Below, in pieces: positions 15,196 to 22,170 of a DNA stretch of 31,210 bases; the first letter of the stretch is position 1, and every line of letters begins with the position of its first letter. Made by a program: the position numbers and the translations under genes. The stretch spans positions 1 through 31,210 of the forward strand of contig CAJOER010000001.1 in assembly GCA_905233805.1 (NCBI GenBank), written 5' to 3'. The stretch comes from an uncultured Eubacterium sp. GTDB taxonomy: Bacteria; Bacillota; Clostridia; Oscillospirales; Acutalibacteraceae. The notes beneath the pieces were generated by a model, which was not told the DNA's origin, searched no databases, and worked only from the letters and a program-made list of their open reading frames with translations.

Positions 15196-16542
15196 CTATT
15201 CGTCTTTTATGTTATTAATTATGTCAAGAACCTGAGAATTGAGGTTTGAATTATTAGCGAGAAGTTTTTCCATCTCTTCAACGTTATACATAACGGTTGA
15301 ATGGTCTTTATCAAATTCTTTTCCTATAGCTTCATAGCTCATATCGGTAACTTTTCTTATAATATAGAAAGTCATTTTACGGGCAGTAGCTATATTTGCT
15401 GTACGCTTTTTTGAATAGATATCTTCAACTGAAACGCCCGTTGTACGGCTTACCTCGTCAACAACTCTTTTAATAGTTACCGGAAGAGGAGGAACGTCGT
15501 TTATTACAATATCTTTAATAGCGCTCTGGGCTATTGCGATAGTTGGAGTAATCTGTTCGCCGTAGGTACACATAGCGTGAAGTTTTTTTGTTATGCCTTC
15601 AAGCTGACGGATATTTGATTTAATCTTTTCGGCAATAAATTCAACAACGGAGTCGTCAATACTAAAATTGAGAAGCTTTGCTTTACGCTTTATAATTGCG
15701 CAGCGTGTTTCAAACTCGGGAGTCTGAATATCGGCAAGCAGACCGGAAACGAAACGCGAGCGGAGCCTGTCAGTAAGAGAATGAATTTCTTTCGGAGGTC
15801 TGTCCGAAGTTAAAACAACCTGTTTTCCGTTATCTACAAGAGAATTAAATGTGTGGAAGAATTCTTCCTCGGTCTGGGTTTTACCGGCGATAAACTGAAT
15901 ATCGTCAACAAGTAAAACGTCGATATTATTTCTGTATTTATCGTGAAATTCGTTAACCGTCTTATCACCGAGCGCGGCAATAAATTCGTTTGTAAATTCT
16001 TCGGCGCTGATATATTTAATATTGAGTTCAGGATATTTAATCTTAACTTCGTGGCTGATAGCGTTTAAAAGGTGGGTTTTGCCGAGTCCCGAAGCACCGT
16101 AAATAAACAGGGGATTATAATCGGTAAGATTAACGCCGTTATTGAATATTCCGCCCGGATTATCCGCAACTGCCTTAGCGGCGGTATAAGCAAATTTATT
16201 TGACGGACCCGAAATAAAGTTTTCAAACGTAAAGGTTGAATTTCTTAAATCTTCAAGGTCTACTTTTGAAAGTTTATTTGGTACTGCCGAAATTTCATCA
16301 ATACAGGTATATTCAATATTACAGTCAAAGCCGCAGACTGCTTTAAACGATTCACGGATTAATTCGTCATATTCATGATAAACTGTTTTCTTTTTAAAAT
16401 CGGTTGAAAAAAGAAGATTTGCCGTTCCGTTTTGAAAATCAAGCAATTCTATATCTGAAAACCAAACATTATAAACAGTTTCGTTTATATTGCTTTTGAT
16501 ATAATCTACAACATTTTTCCAAAGTTCGGTCATAGAATTCAT
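15196..16542 (-). CDS. dnaA: Chromosomal replication initiator protein DnaA
   Basis: From the ATG at 16542-16540 the product is 448 residues, normal for DnaA. Domain I is at the start (ELWKNVVDYIKSNI); domain III has Walker A GASGLGKT (149-156) and Walker B LLVDDIQF (210-217); domain IV has the DNA-binding signature FDKDHSTVMY. It binds DnaA boxes, unwinds oriC and regulates its own gene. AAAGGAGG lies 9 nt before the chosen ATG; a longer frame reaching 16647 would translate an AT-rich leader that overlaps the promoter, so it is rejected. It heads the minus-strand replication cluster. Confidence 0.98.
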   Translation of the reverse strand: MNSMTELWKNVVDYIKSNINETVYNVWFSDIELLDFQNGTANLLFSTDFKKKTVYHEYDELIRESFKAVCGFDCNIEYTCIDEISAVPNKLSKVDLEDLRNSTFTFENFISGPSNKFAYTAAKAVADNPGGIFNNGVNLTDYNPLFIYGASGLGKTHLLNAISHEVKIKYPELNIKYISAEEFTNEFIAALGDKTVNEFHDKYRNNIDVLLVDDIQFIAGKTQTEEEFFHTFNSLVDNGKQVVLTSDRPPKEIHSLTDRLRSRFVSGLLADIQTPEFETRCAIIKRKAKLLNFSIDDSVVEFIAEKIKSNIRQLEGITKKLHAMCTYGEQITPTIAIAQSAIKDIVINDVPPLPVTIKRVVDEVSRTTGVSVEDIYSKKRTANIATARKMTFYIIRKVTDMSYEAIGKEFDKDHSTVMYNVEEMEKLLANNSNLNSQVLDIINNIKDE

Positions 16543-16603
16543 AAACTTTCCTCCTTTATTAATTATTATAAATATAGTAATATATATATTGATACGAATA
16601 ATT

Positions 16604-16632
16604 ATTATAATATATAATTTATAATATGTCAA
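16604..16632 (-). promoter_or_regulatory. Sigma-A-type promoter for dnaA
   Basis: TTGACA (16632-16627), exactly 17 nt, TATAAT (16609-16604) on the minus strand, a full consensus match, giving a leader of about 55 nt. The DnaA-box-like site lies 30 nt upstream, suitable for autoregulation. Confidence 0.85.
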
Positions 16633-16678
16633 TATTATTTTTAACATTATATTTTTATCATTGTGGAAAACTTATGAC

Positions 16679-16707
16679 TTGTATTTTAAAAGGTAATAAT
16701 ATATAAT
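16679..16707 (+). promoter_or_regulatory. Promoter for the LCP-like/folate operon
   Basis: TTGTAT (16679-16684), 17-nt spacer, perfect TATAAT (16702-16707) on the plus strand, about 45 nt before the GTG start. The box sequences and spacing equal those of the mtnN promoter. Confidence 0.65.
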
Positions 16708-16752
16708 CAAAATTAACATAAAAAGTATTCTTATTTTTAGGGAGGTGAGAAA

Positions 16753-17676
16753 GTGAAAATATTTAAAAACAGAGGGGACATTTATATTTCAAAAACAAAG
16801 AAAATGTCAAACCAGGCGAAGATTTTATATGCGCTTTTGGCCGTAATAGTTGTTTTTACCGCAGTTTTCACGTCTTACCTTCATAAAAACTATTCAAGCG
16901 CCGCTGACTTTTTTGCAAGGGGCGAGGTAACTACAACCGAAAAAGAAGAAAATATTAAGGAAATTCTGCCCGAAACCGAGGGTAAAACAAATTATCTGAT
17001 TATGGAGACGGATGAAAGTAAAGAAACGCTCCATTATATATTCTTAATACAGGCGGACAAGGATAACAGAGCATATAAGGCTGCTGCGCTTTCGCCGGAT
17101 ATGAATTTAGGCTCAACGACAGTTATAAAGGAATATAAAACCTCGGGCGGCGCCGGGCTTAAAGCGAAGTTTACGGAATACCTCGGCTTTGAAATTGATT
17201 ATTACGCAGATTTTGATTCGGGCGGATTTATTGAGCTTGTCAACAAGCTCGGAAGTTATGTTTACACGTCAAACGAAAAAATTGATTACAGCGGAAATAA
17301 AGAGGACGACAAATATACCCTTAAAATAAAAGAGGGAGAGCAGACGATAAGCGGAAGCGAAACGTCAAATCTTTTAAGATATTTTACGGAAAAAACCAAA
17401 AATTACAGTGCTGAAAACGAGCTTATACTCAAAGCGCTGCCCGAGCTGCTGAATGAAGAAAATTATGAAAACGCGGACTCGCTTTTCAAACTGTTTATGA
17501 AGAACTGTACTACCGATATTACGGTAAGAGATTTTGAAAACGGTAAAAACGGAGTTATGGTTTTCTGCACGCTGAGCACGGATTTAACGCTTTATTCGGC
17601 GACGACCGAATTTGACGATACGAACACGCTTACGAGTTCGTCAATTAAAAACATCAAGGGCTATTTCAGCAAATAA
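16753..17676 (+). CDS. Membrane-anchored degenerate LCP-like protein
   Basis: A GTG start at 16753 has a near-perfect GGAGGTGA site. The 307-residue product has a short basic head, one membrane helix (about 23-43) and an outside domain. Parts resemble the LCP fold: ADFDSGGFIELVNKLGSYVY (about 152-171, compare the family's FxxxVxxLGGV) and LKIKEGEQTISGSETSNLLRY (compare the LxxGxQxLxGxxALxYxR segment). The conserved arginines and aspartates are missing: ALSPDMNL stands where SxxRD is expected, and no late R..DxxR..RQ motif follows. I infer a non-catalytic relative, perhaps a regulatory or scaffold partner of the intact LCP protein at 5997-7670; the family assignment is moderate. It leads the folate operon, with folE starting 10 nt after its stop. 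Confidence 0.65.
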   Translation: MKIFKNRGDIYISKTKKMSNQAKILYALLAVIVVFTAVFTSYLHKNYSSAADFFARGEVTTTEKEENIKEILPETEGKTNYLIMETDESKETLHYIFLIQADKDNRAYKAAALSPDMNLGSTTVIKEYKTSGGAGLKAKFTEYLGFEIDYYADFDSGGFIELVNKLGSYVYTSNEKIDYSGNKEDDKYTLKIKEGEQTISGSETSNLLRYFTEKTKNYSAENELILKALPELLNEENYENADSLFKLFMKNCTTDITVRDFENGKNGVMVFCTLSTDLTLYSATTEFDDTNTLTSSSIKNIKGYFSK

Positions 17677-17686
17677 GAGGTTTAAT

Positions 17687-18256
17687 ATGATTAGTAACGA
17701 AAATAAAGAAATAATTAAAAATGCGGTGAGGGAAATCCTTGTTGCGGTAGGCGAAGACCCCGAAAGAGAGGGGCTTCTTGAAACTCCGCAAAGAGTTGCA
17801 AATATGTACGAGGAACTTTTTTCGGGACTCAGGGAGGACCCGAAGCAGCACCTTAAAATGTTTAACGAAAAGTCAAACGACGAAATCGTTATAGTAAGGG
17901 ATATTCCGTTTTCTTCAATGTGCGAGCATCACCTTCTTCCCTTCGTGGGAAAGGCGCATATTGCCTATATTCCGAGCGATAACAAGATTATAGGGCTTTC
18001 AAAACTTGCTAGAATTGTTGATAATTTTGCAAAAAGGCCCCAGGTTCAGGAGAGACTGACGCACGACATCGCCGATTTTCTTAACGAAAATCTTTCGCCC
18101 AAGGGCGTGGCTGTAATTATGGAGGCGGAGCACAGCTGTATGACCATAAGAGGCGCGAGGGCGAGCGGTTCCGAAACCCAGACCTCGGCGCTCAGGGGAA
18201 TTATGAGAACGGACGCAAGAACGAGGGCGGAAGTACTTTCACTTCTTACGAAATAA
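17687..18256 (+). CDS. folE: GTP cyclohydrolase I
   Basis: The 189-residue protein from the ATG at 17687 has the zinc-site motif MCEHHLLPF (Cys79, His82) with the third ligand Cys152 in EHSCMTIRG, plus GLSKLARIV and RPQVQERL. It converts GTP to 7,8-dihydroneopterin triphosphate, the first step of folate synthesis. AGAGG just after the previous stop serves as ribosome site. An upstream start at 17612 would overlap the preceding gene and is rejected. The next gene begins one base after its stop. Confidence 0.97.
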   Translation: MISNENKEIIKNAVREILVAVGEDPEREGLLETPQRVANMYEELFSGLREDPKQHLKMFNEKSNDEIVIVRDIPFSSMCEHHLLPFVGKAHIAYIPSDNKIIGLSKLARIVDNFAKRPQVQERLTHDIADFLNENLSPKGVAVIMEAEHSCMTIRGARASGSETQTSALRGIMRTDARTRAEVLSLLTK

Positions 18257-18257
18257 T

Positions 18258-19046
18258 ATGATTTGGTATTGCAGAGATAAAAAAATAGAATACGGCAGTA
18301 AGACTCTCATAATGGGTATTGTAAATATTACCCCCGACTCGTTTTCCGACGGGGGCTGCTGGTTTTCCGAAGAGGACGCTGTAAAACACGCCTTACAGCT
18401 GATTGAAGACGGCGCGGACATAATTGATTTGGGCGCGCAGTCAACCCGCCCCGGATACGAGGAAATACCCGCCGAAGAGGAGTGGGCGAGGCTTGAACCA
18501 GTTTTGAAAACGCTCAGAAGCCTTACCGACAAGCCAATTTCGGTTGACACATATTTCCCGTACACCGCAAAAAAAGCGATTGAAAACGGCGCGGATATAA
18601 TCAACGACGTCGGCGGGAAGCTCGAAAGCGAAACGGCTGAGCTGATAAACAGCAGCGGCGCGGGCTGGGTAGTTATGCACAACGGCCCCGGCGGAGTAAA
18701 AGAAGTTAAAGAGTTTTTTGAAAAAGCTATTACAGTCTGTAATAAAAAGCAACTCTGTCTTGATATGGGTATAGGCTTCGGCAAGACTTACGAGGAAAAC
18801 CTTGAGCTGATAGGAAATGTAAAGAAATACAGAATCGAGGGCGTTCCCCTTCTTCTCGGCGTAAGCAGAAAGAGGGTAATCGGCGCGGCAAGCGGCGAGG
18901 AGGAGCCTGAAAAAAGGACGTACGGCAACATAGCCGCCGATACAGCGGCGATTTTAAGCGGAGCGGATATCATCCGTATTCACGACGTAAAAAACGAAAT
19001 AAAGGGCATCAGAACGGCTGATGAGATTAAAAAATGGATAAGATAA
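18258..19046 (+). CDS. folP: Dihydropteroate synthase
   Basis: The 262-residue TIM-barrel protein shows MGIVNITPDSFSDGG (pterin site with Asn23), GAQSTRPG (59-66, the p-aminobenzoate loop), DIINDVGG, LLLGVSRKRVIG and IRIHDVKNE. It joins 6-hydroxymethyl-dihydropterin pyrophosphate with p-aminobenzoate and is the sulfonamide target; no insertion in the visible loop suggests resistance. Gln61 replaces the Glu often seen before STRPG. It starts one base after folE and overlaps folB by 13 nt. Confidence 0.97.
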   Translation: MIWYCRDKKIEYGSKTLIMGIVNITPDSFSDGGCWFSEEDAVKHALQLIEDGADIIDLGAQSTRPGYEEIPAEEEWARLEPVLKTLRSLTDKPISVDTYFPYTAKKAIENGADIINDVGGKLESETAELINSSGAGWVVMHNGPGGVKEVKEFFEKAITVCNKKQLCLDMGIGFGKTYEENLELIGNVKKYRIEGVPLLLGVSRKRVIGAASGEEEPEKRTYGNIAADTAAILSGADIIRIHDVKNEIKGIRTADEIKKWIR

Positions 19047-19396
19047 CGGTTAAAAACTTAAAATTATTCGCATACCACGGCGTAAACCCCGAGGAAAAGG
19101 AAAACGGCCAGACCTTTTTTATTGACCTTGACTATTACCTCGACTTATCAAAAGCGTGCGAAAGCGACGACCTTAACGACACCGTGAGTTATGCGAAGGC
19201 GGTAAAAGTTATACGCAGAGTATTTACCGAAGAGAGATATGACTTAATAGAAAAAGCGGCGCAGGTAATCTGCGACGCGCTGTTTGAAGAATTTGAAGAA
19301 ATACGAAAAATAGATATAACTCTTAAAAAGCCCGAGGCGCCCGTGAACGCCGATTTTGACTATATGGCGGTATCTCTTACGAGGGAAAGAAAATGA
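19034..19396 (+). CDS. folB: Dihydroneopterin aldolase
   Basis: The 120-residue protein begins MDKITVKNLKLFAYHGVNPE, the typical FolB opening with the YHGV motif (14-17) and the nearby glutamates, and has the catalytic lysine region ITLKKPEAPV. It cleaves dihydroneopterin to 6-hydroxymethyl-dihydropterin and glycolaldehyde. It overlaps folP by 13 nt and folK by 4 nt (ATGA), so translation is coupled. Confidence 0.96.
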   Translation: MDKITVKNLKLFAYHGVNPEEKENGQTFFIDLDYYLDLSKACESDDLNDTVSYAKAVKVIRRVFTEERYDLIEKAAQVICDALFEEFEEIRKIDITLKKPEAPVNADFDYMAVSLTRERK

Positions 19397-19863
19397 AGTA
19401 TATTTTAGGAATAGGAACTAATATAGGCGACAGAAAAGAGAATATTGAAAACGCCGTTAAGGCGCTTTCCCTTGTGCCGAAAACGGAGGTTTTAAGGCAG
19501 TCGGCAATATATGAAACGGAGCCGGTGGGCTACGCGGAGCAGGAGAGCTTTTATAATAGTTGCGTTGAAATTGAAAGCGCCCTTGAACCTAACGAGGTGC
19601 TCGGCGTATGCCTCGGAATTGAGGCGGGGTTCGGCAGGATAAGAGAATTAAAAGACGGGCCGAGAATAATTGACCTTGATATTATTCTTGCCGAAAATGA
19701 AAAGATTGACAGCGAAAATCTTACGGTTCCGCACCCGAGGTTTAAAGAGAGAAGATTCGTTTTAATTCCGCTTTTAGAACTTTTCCCCGACGGCAGCGCC
19801 TACGGCGTGGAATTCAAAAGCTCCCTTCTCGGAATAAAGGGACAGAGCATTAAGGAACAGTAA
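19393..19863 (+). CDS. folK: 2-Amino-4-hydroxy-6-hydroxymethyldihydropteridine diphosphokinase
   Basis: The 156-residue HPPK shows LGIGTNIGDRKENI, the YETEPVG loop, GPRIIDLDIIL with the magnesium-binding Asp94 and Asp96, and VPHPRFKERRFVLIPL. It transfers pyrophosphate from ATP to 6-hydroxymethyl-dihydropterin for FolP. It is the last gene of the operon; a terminator follows 35 nt later. The p-aminobenzoate genes are not in this window. Confidence 0.97.
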   Translation: MKYILGIGTNIGDRKENIENAVKALSLVPKTEVLRQSAIYETEPVGYAEQESFYNSCVEIESALEPNEVLGVCLGIEAGFGRIRELKDGPRIIDLDIILAENEKIDSENLTVPHPRFKERRFVLIPLLELFPDGSAYGVEFKSSLLGIKGQSIKEQ

Positions 19864-19897
19864 AAACATTGCCGCACCCTGAAAATTAAGAAATACG

Positions 19898-19938
19898 GAC
19901 TGAAAGAGAAGCAATTCCCTTTCGGTCTTTTTTCTTTT
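19898..19938 (+). terminator. Terminator of the folate operon
   Basis: GACTGAAAG (19898-19906) pairs with CTTTCGGTC (19919-19927) with one G-T pair, followed by a T-rich run to 19938. Confidence 0.8.
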
Positions 19939-19963
19939 TGGTGTGAGTTTTGCCGACTGACTA

Positions 19964-19992
19964 TTGACAAACAGCAGGGAATGCGGTATGAT
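19964..19992 (+). promoter_or_regulatory. Promoter for the AbrB-like/ABC operon
   Basis: TTGACA (19964-19969), 17-nt spacer, TATGAT (19987-19992), about 37 nt before the start codon. Confidence 0.75.
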
Positions 19993-20010
19993 TAGTTATA
20001 CAAATCATAC
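19986..20010. promoter_or_regulatory. Operator-like palindrome over the -10 box and start point
   Basis: GTATGATT (19986-19993) and AATCATAC (20003-20010) are perfect inverted arms around a 9-nt spacer. The left arm contains the -10 hexamer, so a protein bound here would block the promoter. The first gene product is the obvious candidate for binding. Confidence 0.55.
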
Positions 20011-20028
20011 TTTTAGGGAGGGCTCCGT

Positions 20029-20247
20029 ATGTCAAAACCGAAGGGAAAACACGCATGGACAGCCACTGTAGGCGAGAAAGGACAAATCGTTATCCCGAAG
20101 CAGGCAAGAAAATTGTTTGATATTAAACCCGGGGATACGTTAGTACTTTTAGGCGACGAGAAGCGGGGAATTGCAATTCCGCCCAAAACTATGTTTTCGC
20201 AGTTTGCGGCAGCTGTTTTTGAAGCAGACGAGGAGGACGAAGGATGA
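20029..20247 (+). CDS. AbrB/SpoVT-type DNA-binding protein
   Basis: The 72-residue protein has one swapped-hairpin AbrB domain (about residues 10-53): TVGEKGQIVIPKQARKLFDI, then KPGDTLVLLGDEKRGIAI. Such domains bind DNA as dimers, as transition-state regulators or antitoxins. Here there is no toxin; the gene overlaps an ABC transporter ATPase gene by 4 nt, so it is probably the transporter's local repressor acting at the palindrome in its promoter. The C-terminus is acidic. The ATG at 20029 follows AGGGAGGG. Confidence 0.88.
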   Translation: MSKPKGKHAWTATVGEKGQIVIPKQARKLFDIKPGDTLVLLGDEKRGIAIPPKTMFSQFAAAVFEADEEDEG

Positions 20248-20966
20248 CGCTTTGCAGTGTTGAAAACTTAAGTAAATCGTATCCCTCTTTTTTGCTTGAC
20301 GGCGTTTCTTTTCAGCTAAACGCAGGAAGGATTACCGGTTTTATCGGCAGAAACGGCGCAGGCAAAACGACGACGATAAAATCAATCTTAGGCTTTGTTC
20401 ACGCCGATAGCGGCAAGGTTGATTATTTTGATTTGCCTTTTTCGGAAAACGAGAGAGAAATTAAACAGCGTATCGGGTATTCTACAGGGGCGGTTAACTA
20501 TTATCAGAAAAAGAAAATAAAGGATATTGTTGCAGTAACAAAAACCTTTTACGATAACTGGGACGAAGATGCGTACAGAGAATATCTTGAACTGTTTTCG
20601 CTCGACGAAAACAAAACGCCGGGAGAGCTTTCAGAGGGAATGAAAGTGAAATTCAACCTTCTTCTTGCTCTCTCTCACAGGGCGGAAATCCTGATTTTAG
20701 ACGAACCGACAAGCGGACTTGACCCGTTTTCCAGAGATGAAATACTTGAGCTTTTTATTGAGCTGAAAAACAGAGGCGTTGCCATATTGTTTTCAACGCA
20801 CATCACGTCGGATATAGAAAAATGCGCTGATGACATTATGTATATCAGAAAAGGCAGGCTTATTGCCTGCTGCTCCGAAAACGACTTCCGCAAAAACTAC
20901 TGCAAAGACGGGGAAACGTTAGAGGAAACTATATTGCGAATGGAAAAGGAAGAAAACATATGTTAA
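20244..20966 (+). CDS. ABC transporter ATP-binding protein
   Basis: The 240-residue ATPase has Walker A GRNGAGKT (35-42), a signature LSEGMK (129-134) in place of LSGGQ, Walker B ILILDEPTSGLD (149-160) and the switch histidine in FSTHITSDIE. The sequence is of the YtrB/BcrA-like kind that pairs with small ABC-2 permeases in Bacillota, often in stress or antimicrobial peptide response; the substrate here is unknown. It overlaps the AbrB-like gene by 4 nt and the permease gene by 7 nt. Confidence 0.93.
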   Translation: MTLCSVENLSKSYPSFLLDGVSFQLNAGRITGFIGRNGAGKTTTIKSILGFVHADSGKVDYFDLPFSENEREIKQRIGYSTGAVNYYQKKKIKDIVAVTKTFYDNWDEDAYREYLELFSLDENKTPGELSEGMKVKFNLLLALSHRAEILILDEPTSGLDPFSRDEILELFIELKNRGVAILFSTHITSDIEKCADDIMYIRKGRLIACCSENDFRKNYCKDGETLEETILRMEKEENIC

Positions 20967-21613
20967 ATCTGTTAAAAAAAGAAATGAAGTTAGCGGCTTC
21001 TCCTCTTTCGTATATATTTATCGCCTTCGGGTTGATGGCGTTTTTGCCGGGGTATCCGATATTGGTAGGTTCATTTTTTGTCTGCCTCGGAATGTTTCAG
21101 TCGTTTCAATATATGAGAGAAGCGAAGGACATTCAGTATACCGTGCTTTTGCCTGTTGCAAAGGGCGATACGGTAAGAGCAAAGTATTTCTTTTGTATGA
21201 TAATAGAATTCTGTTATTTTGTTGTCACAGCCATTCCTGTAATGCTGCGAATGACGGTATTATCAGACGCGCCCGCATATAGAAACAACGCTCTGATGAA
21301 CGCAAATATTGTATATCTCGGCTTTGTATTGCTGATTCTGGGATTGTTTAATTTTATATTCATAGGCGGTTTTTTCAAAACGGCATATAAATTTGCAAAA
21401 CCTTTTGTTACGTTTATTGTTGCAGCCTTTTTAATTGTCGGCGTAGGTGAAATACTGTTTCATATTCCCTGCCTGTCCGCGCTGAATGCCTTTGGCTTTA
21501 CGCACCTCGCTCTGCAGGTAAGCGTATTAACAGCGGGCGCAGCTGCGTTTGCGATATTGACGGCAGTTTCCATGCGAAAAGCGATAAAAAACTTTGAGAA
21601 GATTGATTTATAA
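20960..21613 (+). CDS. ABC-2 type membrane permease subunit
   Basis: The 217-residue protein has about six hydrophobic segments (for example ILVGSFFVCLGMFQSF, then FVTFIVAAFLIVGVGEILF) and the motif YTVLLPVAKGDTVRAKYF between helices 2 and 3, as in the ABC2_membrane_5 family. It forms the membrane part of the transporter with the preceding ATPase. It is the last gene of the three-gene operon, ending just before a bidirectional terminator. Confidence 0.85.
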   Translation: MLNLLKKEMKLAASPLSYIFIAFGLMAFLPGYPILVGSFFVCLGMFQSFQYMREAKDIQYTVLLPVAKGDTVRAKYFFCMIIEFCYFVVTAIPVMLRMTVLSDAPAYRNNALMNANIVYLGFVLLILGLFNFIFIGGFFKTAYKFAKPFVTFIVAAFLIVGVGEILFHIPCLSALNAFGFTHLALQVSVLTAGAAAFAILTAVSMRKAIKNFEKIDL

Positions 21614-21622
21614 AAGAAATAT

Positions 21623-21650
21623 AAAAAGCGATGTATTACATCGCTTTTTC
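21623..21650. terminator. Bidirectional terminator
   Basis: A 12-bp perfect stem (21623-21634 with 21638-21649, core AGCGATGT) has A residues on the left arm and T residues on the right. It serves both the ABC operon and the convergent small gene ending at 21653. Confidence 0.85.
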
Positions 21651-21652
21651 TT

Positions 21653-21829
21653 TTACATAAAGGATGAGATTGAATCCACTACGTCGGCTACCTTTTCGGC
21701 AGTCTTTTTTACCGCTTTTTTTGCAGCCATGGAGCTTGGCTTCGTTGCGCTCGCCATGGCAAGTGCGGAGCAGACTGCAAGCGTTGCGCCGACGCCCTTC
21801 ATTATCATTTTTGACGTATTATTTTTCAT
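21653..21829 (-). CDS. 58-residue small protein with hydrophobic N-terminal segment
   Basis: An ATG at 21829-21827 with a strong AAGGAG site opens a 58-codon frame on the minus strand. The product starts MKNNTSKMIMKGVGATLAV, has an alanine-rich segment to about residue 28 that could be a signal or membrane anchor, and continues with a Lys/Ala/Val amphipathic helix (AAKKAVKKTAEKVADVVD). Ribosome site, codon use like the host and a terminator right after its stop support a real gene. I recall similar short Lys/Ala-rich proteins in Clostridia but cannot name a family. Its upstream side abuts a structured repeat element at 21841. Confidence 0.65.
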   Translation of the reverse strand: MKNNTSKMIMKGVGATLAVCSALAMASATKPSSMAAKKAVKKTAEKVADVVDSISSFM

Positions 21830-21840
21830 TTTTTCTCCTT

Positions 21841-22117
21841 CAGGCAGAGTAAGACGAATTCCAAATCGGTTTAAAATGGCGGATTTGCCTTATCTCTGCG
21901 TTAAAAATACTCGGAATACATAAAGTATTCCTGCGTTTTTTGCCTTGACCTAAACCAACTCTGCTCATTTTAAACTGCAAAGCAGCGAAAACGCTTGCAA
22001 TTAAGATGAACTTTGGTTTTTGAGGTCGCAGTTTGGCTGGCGCCAAGCAAGAACGAAAACATCAAAGTTCGCTTAAAAACTGCGTTTTGGCGATTCGGAT
22101 TCGTCTTGCTCTGCCTG
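21841..22117. repeat. 277-bp MITE-like structured element with terminal inverted repeats
   Basis: The left end (21841-21868, starting CAGGCAGAGTAAGACGAAT) and the right end (22091-22117) are inverted copies matching at about 25 of 28 positions. Inside are nested inverted pairs: AAACTGC (21972-21978) with GCAGTTT (22028-22034), GAACTTTG (22008-22015) with CAAAGTTC (22063-22070), TTGGC with GCCAA at 22033-22046, and a 7-bp stem at 21913-21931. No plausible gene lies within. Its size and ends suit a non-autonomous mobile element or a structured RNA; no clear target duplication is visible. Confidence 0.65.
21913..21941 (+). terminator. Terminator-like hairpin inside the repeat element
   Basis: GGAATAC (21913-21919) and GTATTCC (21925-21931) form a perfect stem with a 5-nt loop, followed four bases later by a run of six T (21936-21941). 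Confidence 0.4.
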
Positions 22118-22170
22118 TTGCCCGGGCAGTAATATTGTTTGAAAAAATGAAAATAATAAAAGTGTAAAAA

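Larger units (their letters stand above)
16543..16752. other. Divergent intergenic region upstream of dnaA, candidate oriC
   Basis: This 210-nt gap separates minus-strand genes to its left from plus-strand genes to its right, the orientation pattern expected around a replication origin. It is extremely AT-rich and contains a DnaA-box-like TGTGGAAAA (16662-16670) between the two divergent promoters. The same nonamer recurs at 15186-15194, so the two copies bracket dnaA. Only single strong-looking boxes are seen by eye, so origin function is an inference. Confidence 0.5.

Noticed and set aside
16543..16647. Longer N-terminus for DnaA
   Set aside because: It would translate an AT-rich leader overlapping the consensus promoter; the internal ATG has a strong ribosome site and gives the usual DnaA length.
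17687..19863. A sulfonamide-resistance version of folP
   Set aside because: The loop STRPG and neighbouring residues look ordinary and no insertion typical of resistance variants is visible.
21594..21923. A 109-codon plus-strand frame after the ABC permease
   Set aside because: It crosses a terminator and the repeat end, lacks a ribosome site and opposes the better supported small gene on the minus strand.
21840..22046. A 68-codon minus-strand frame inside the repeat element
   Set aside because: No ribosome site or family resemblance, and it lies within inverted-repeat DNA.
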